Shown one piece after another: positions 61,640 through 64,000 of a stretch of 64,000 nt of DNA. Source of the stretch: Muribaculaceae bacterium (GTDB lineage Bacteria > Bacillota > Clostridia > Lachnospirales > Lachnospiraceae); NCBI GenBank assembly GCA_023666425.1, contig JAMPCA010000001.1:369764-433763 (forward strand). The letters are read 5' to 3'. The position numbers and the translations under genes are program-made. The number at the start of each line of letters is the position of its first letter. Within the stretch, counting starts at the first letter, position 1. Under the pieces are notes generated by a model that made no database searches, was not told where the DNA came from, and worked only from the letters and a program-made list of their open reading frames with translations.

Positions 61640-62059
61640 TCAGGATTTTTTGTCGCTGTCCAGAAAGCGCATACGGCTGTCTTCCCCGCTCTGTTTGTGG
61701 AAGGAGTAGCCCTTGCCGCTGTTCATCGACTTTAAGCATTTGGGGCATAAAGTGCCGAAGGATATCGGGGCGCCGCAGTTCTGACAGTGCAGACTGGCCA
61801 CATTCAAAGCCGGATCCTCGGTACGGTATTCAATTCTTCCCTCGCGAATCCATTCCTTCACCTGCTTAAGAGGGATTTTGAAATGCTGCGCGACTTCGTA
61901 CTCGTTGACATAATTGGAGCGTATGTACTCCTTCACGTCACGGAAAAGCTGGGCCTCCAGGCATCTCGGACACAAATCGGCTTCGTAATGCTTGGAGAGC
62001 GGACGTCCACAATAGGAGCAGTGCTTATATTTGCCAAAAAGTCCTTCTTCCTCTGCCAT
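61640..62059 (-). CDS. YvyF-like flagellar operon protein
   Basis: 139 residues with two zinc-ribbon-like CxxC pairs (HCSYCGRP, CPRC; then CQNCGAP, CPKC) around a MerR/excisionase-type helix-turn-helix (YVNEYEVAQHFKIPLKQVKEW, then IREGRIEY). This is the YvyF/TIGR03826 flagellar-operon pattern. Here it stands alone, away from flagellar genes. The ATG at 62059 follows GGAGGAAATC. Together with the chemoreceptor it suggests a motile organism. Confidence 0.85.
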   Translation of the reverse strand: MAEEEGLFGKYKHCSYCGRPLSKHYEADLCPRCLEAQLFRDVKEYIRSNYVNEYEVAQHFKIPLKQVKEWIREGRIEYRTEDPALNVASLHCQNCGAPISFGTLCPKCLKSMNSGKGYSFHKQSGEDSRMRFLDSDKKS

Positions 62060-62145
62060 GATTTCCTCCGTAGAAAGACATGTGATTACCACATACCATT
62101 ATACCACTAACTACCGATAGAATGCAAGAGCGGAAAGGATGAACC

Positions 62146-62931
62146 ATGACCTATACGTTGCAGAAAAGCGGACCCATCGCGGTCTTTGATTCAGGGGTGG
62201 GGGGCGTCAGCGTCTTAAAGGAGCTGCTGCGTCTGATGCCCGGCGAGGATTACCTCTATTTCGGGGATTCAAAGCACGCGCCCTACGGCGTGAAGGATAC
62301 AGCCGATGTGCGTGCACTGACCTGCGAAAATGCCAGACGTCTTTTTGACAGGGGGGCAAAGGGGCTGGTGGTGGCCTGCAATACAGCCACCAGCGCGGCG
62401 GTGCGCTCGCTGCGGGAGCAGTATCCCTATATTCCCATTGTCGGCATCGAGCCTGCGGTGAAGCCTGCGGCGCTCTGCGGCAGTCATCCGCGGGTGCTTG
62501 TGATGGCGACGCCCATGACGATACGGGAGGAAAAGCTTAAGCGTCTCATGGAACAATACGCGGATGCGGCGGAGCTGATCCCTCTGGCCTGCCCGGGACT
62601 GATGGATTTTATAGAGCGGGGAGACCTGGACGGGGAGGATCTGCACAGCTATCTGACACAGCTTCTGGCGGATTACCGGGAGGGGGCGGTGGATTCCGCC
62701 GTGCTCGGCTGCACCCACTATCCCTTTGCCCGCCGGCAGATTCAGAGGGTGCTCGGTTCCGGCGTAAAAATCTTTGACGGCGGGGAGGGGACGGCGAGGG
62801 AGATGAAGAGAAGACTCTCCGAAAAAAATCTGCTGCATCAGGACGGGCAGGGACATGTGGTTTTTGAAAACAGCGCAGAAGATCCCGGCAAGATTGCGCT
62901 CTGCGAAATGCTGTTATCCCTTAAAATTTAA
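62146..62931 (+). CDS. murI: Glutamate racemase
   Basis: 261-residue racemase supplying D-glutamate for peptidoglycan. The catalytic Cys pair is in VVACNTATSAAV and LGCTHYPF, with PIAVFDSGVGGVSVLKEL, YFGDSKHAPYG and FDGGEGTARE as further family motifs. AAAGGATGAACC precedes the ATG. Monocistronic by spacing; a terminator follows about 170 bases later. Confidence 0.95.
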   Translation: MTYTLQKSGPIAVFDSGVGGVSVLKELLRLMPGEDYLYFGDSKHAPYGVKDTADVRALTCENARRLFDRGAKGLVVACNTATSAAVRSLREQYPYIPIVGIEPAVKPAALCGSHPRVLVMATPMTIREEKLKRLMEQYADAAELIPLACPGLMDFIERGDLDGEDLHSYLTQLLADYREGAVDSAVLGCTHYPFARRQIQRVLGSGVKIFDGGEGTAREMKRRLSEKNLLHQDGQGHVVFENSAEDPGKIALCEMLLSLKI

Positions 62932-63097
62932 AGAATCTAAAATCATTCTTAAAATATTTTCTAAGAAATTTAGAATTGTTTTTCAAAATGGACATATAAA
63001 AGACACATTTACGGGATATACTATACACTGTAAACGGAAGTAATTCCTTTACATTATTCCCTTTTTATTTATAAACATTTTCATAACTAAACTCCTC

Positions 63098-63133
63098 GAA
63101 AGGAAGCTGTCCCGTATGGGATGGCTTTCTTTC
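63098..63133 (+). terminator. Terminator-like hairpin downstream of murI
   Basis: GAAAG-AAGC-TCCC pairs with GGGA-GCTT-CTTTC around GTAT with two small bulges. It lies in the 362-base gap 62932-63293, which holds no gene but is strongly AT-rich up to 63090. Confidence 0.6.
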
Positions 63134-63234
63134 ACTGTGGAAAAAATGCGCAAAAATTCGATATATTTTGATAAAAAATTAGGAATAGTTGCTATGTTTT
63201 TTTTTTTCTTCTTTTGCTAATATAAGGGAAGGAA

Positions 63235-63269
63235 ACCGTCGGAAGTTGTGCGTCCCGGCGGTGCTTTTT
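63235..63269 (+). promoter_or_regulatory. Leader hairpin with T-run ahead of the permease
   Basis: ACCGTCGG pairs with CCGGCGGT (one T-G pair) and is followed by GCTTTTT, 25 bases before the permease start. It has the form of a terminator placed in a leader, which could be an attenuator. A poly-T tract lies at 63196-63207. No known riboswitch core was recognised. Confidence 0.45.
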
Positions 63270-63293
63270 ATGAAGAAAAGGAGAGTGAGTTAC

Positions 63294-64000
63294 ATGTTAG
63301 TAGCACAGATTCTTGCAGTCGTTATTTTTGTGATCATGTTTGGCATGATTGTCTTAGACAAAATCGCGAAGGAGTATGTGACGCTGACGGCCGGAGCGGC
63401 TACGCTGATTCTGGTGTTTGGCTTTACGATGCACAGCCTGTCGGCCGTATGGGAGACTTTAAATATCCGCTCCATTTTTACGCTCGGCTTCTGGTACGCG
63501 GGGAAGGAAGCGTCGGAATCCTCCTCGGGAGTCAACTGGGCGACGATCATCTTTCTGTTTGGAATGATGGTCATGGTAGAGGGGATGGCAAAGGCAGGAT
63601 TTTTCCGCTGGCTGTGTATGCGCCTCGCCAGGCTTGTGAACTATAAACCGGTTTCGCTGTTTGTGGCATTTATGATTATGTCTGCAATTCTTGCGATGTT
63701 TATCGACAGCATCACGGTGATCTTATTCCTTGCGGCGGTGACGGTGGAGCTGGCGCAGCTGCTGAAGTTCGATCCGGTGCCCATGATTTTGTCCGAGGTG
63801 TTCTGTGCGAATCTGGGAGGTTCCGCGACCATGTGCGGCGATCCGCCCAATATTATCATCGGTACGGCGCTCGGCTATTCCTTCACCGACTTTTTGACAA
63901 ACACGGGTCTGATCGCGGGCGTCTCGCTGGTCATTATCGTACTCTATTTTTACATCATCTTCCACAAACAGATGAAGTCGTCGGGAGCTGCGATTGATCC
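63294..64000 (+). CDS. ArsB/NhaD-superfamily anion permease (partial)
   Basis: N-terminal 235 residues of an integral membrane transporter cut by the window end. It begins MLVAQILAVVIFVIMFG with repeated membrane helices, then NWATIIFLFGMMVMVEGMAK and the family hallmark GGSATMCGDPPNIIIG. This is the ion-transporter (SLC13/ArsB/NhaD/CitM-like) superfamily. AAAAGGAG lies 10 bases before the ATG. The substrate (sodium/proton, arsenite or dicarboxylate) cannot be told from this part. Confidence 0.85.
   Translation, partial: MLVAQILAVVIFVIMFGMIVLDKIAKEYVTLTAGAATLILVFGFTMHSLSAVWETLNIRSIFTLGFWYAGKEASESSSGVNWATIIFLFGMMVMVEGMAKAGFFRWLCMRLARLVNYKPVSLFVAFMIMSAILAMFIDSITVILFLAAVTVELAQLLKFDPVPMILSEVFCANLGGSATMCGDPPNIIIGTALGYSFTDFLTNTGLIAGVSLVIIVLYFYIIFHKQMKSSGAAID

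Noticed and set aside
62932-63293. Small gene in the murI-permease gap
   Set aside because: Open frames are very AT-rich, short, overlap hairpins and lack ribosome sites.

Overview
This window looks like chromosome of a butyrate-producing gut Firmicute of the Lachnospiraceae (Clostridium cluster XIVa, Roseburia/Eubacterium/Blautia-like). The grounds are strong AGGAGG-type ribosome sites, a clustered butyryl-CoA pathway, a Roseburia-like beta-mannooligosaccharide locus, a YvyF-type flagellar protein, and several small families typical of this group. Most genes are moderately GC-rich. AT-rich islands at about 13.4-16.2, 42.6-45.9 and 53.8-56.7 kb carry the accessory genes. The genus is inferred from gene content only.

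Layout. 0-3.7 kb: type I secretion exporter with a non-catalytic C39-like domain, plus its HlyD-type adaptor. 3.8-5.0 kb: degenerate HD-GYP protein on the minus strand. 5.1-10.4 kb: butyrate operon thl-hbd-bcd-etfB-etfA, without a crotonase gene. 10.5-13.4 kb: DUF4280/PAAR-like protein, then an ABC-2 exporter trio. 13.4-16.2 kb: AT-rich patch with a 53-residue unknown protein, an APH-GNAT fusion, and a Phd-type antitoxin followed by what seems to be the tail of a deleted toxin. 16.2-19.8 kb: BlaI/BlaR1-type pair with tandem operators, and a ferritin-like di-iron protein.

19.9-41.6 kb: mannooligosaccharide utilisation region. It encodes phosphohexomutase, GH36 alpha-galactosidase, NUDIX hydrolase, a LacI regulator, an AraC regulator, a solute-binding lipoprotein with two permeases, a cellobiose/mannobiose 2-epimerase, two GH130 phosphorylases, two carbohydrate esterases (CE17-like and CE2), mannose-6-phosphate isomerase, a PBP1-GGDEF sensor interrupted by an in-frame TAG, and a chemoreceptor. 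Oligosaccharides would be imported, deacetylated, degalactosylated and phosphorolysed to mannose-1-P, which reaches fructose-6-P through the mutase and ManA. A TTTAGCTAAA palindrome lies at both the lacI and chemoreceptor promoters, so uptake and chemotaxis may share a regulator.

41.8-64 kb: polysaccharide deacetylase; a two-gene AT-rich cassette encoding a HEPN-like protein and an 899-residue protein with two different NTPase modules (the best candidate here for an undescribed conflict or defence system); DUF3737, SH3 and GH31 proteins; a tandem 63-bp repeat; an 843-residue membrane-anchored protein; an HPr-like protein and a DUF6465-like protein; tRNA-Gly and tRNA-Phe; a toxin-antitoxin/NUDIX/HicAB cluster; a secreted transglutaminase; an internally deleted AAA/DUF4143 gene; a glycogen debranching enzyme; a YvyF-like protein; glutamate racemase; and the start of an anion permease cut off by the window edge. 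No IS element, prophage, integrase or CRISPR array was seen.
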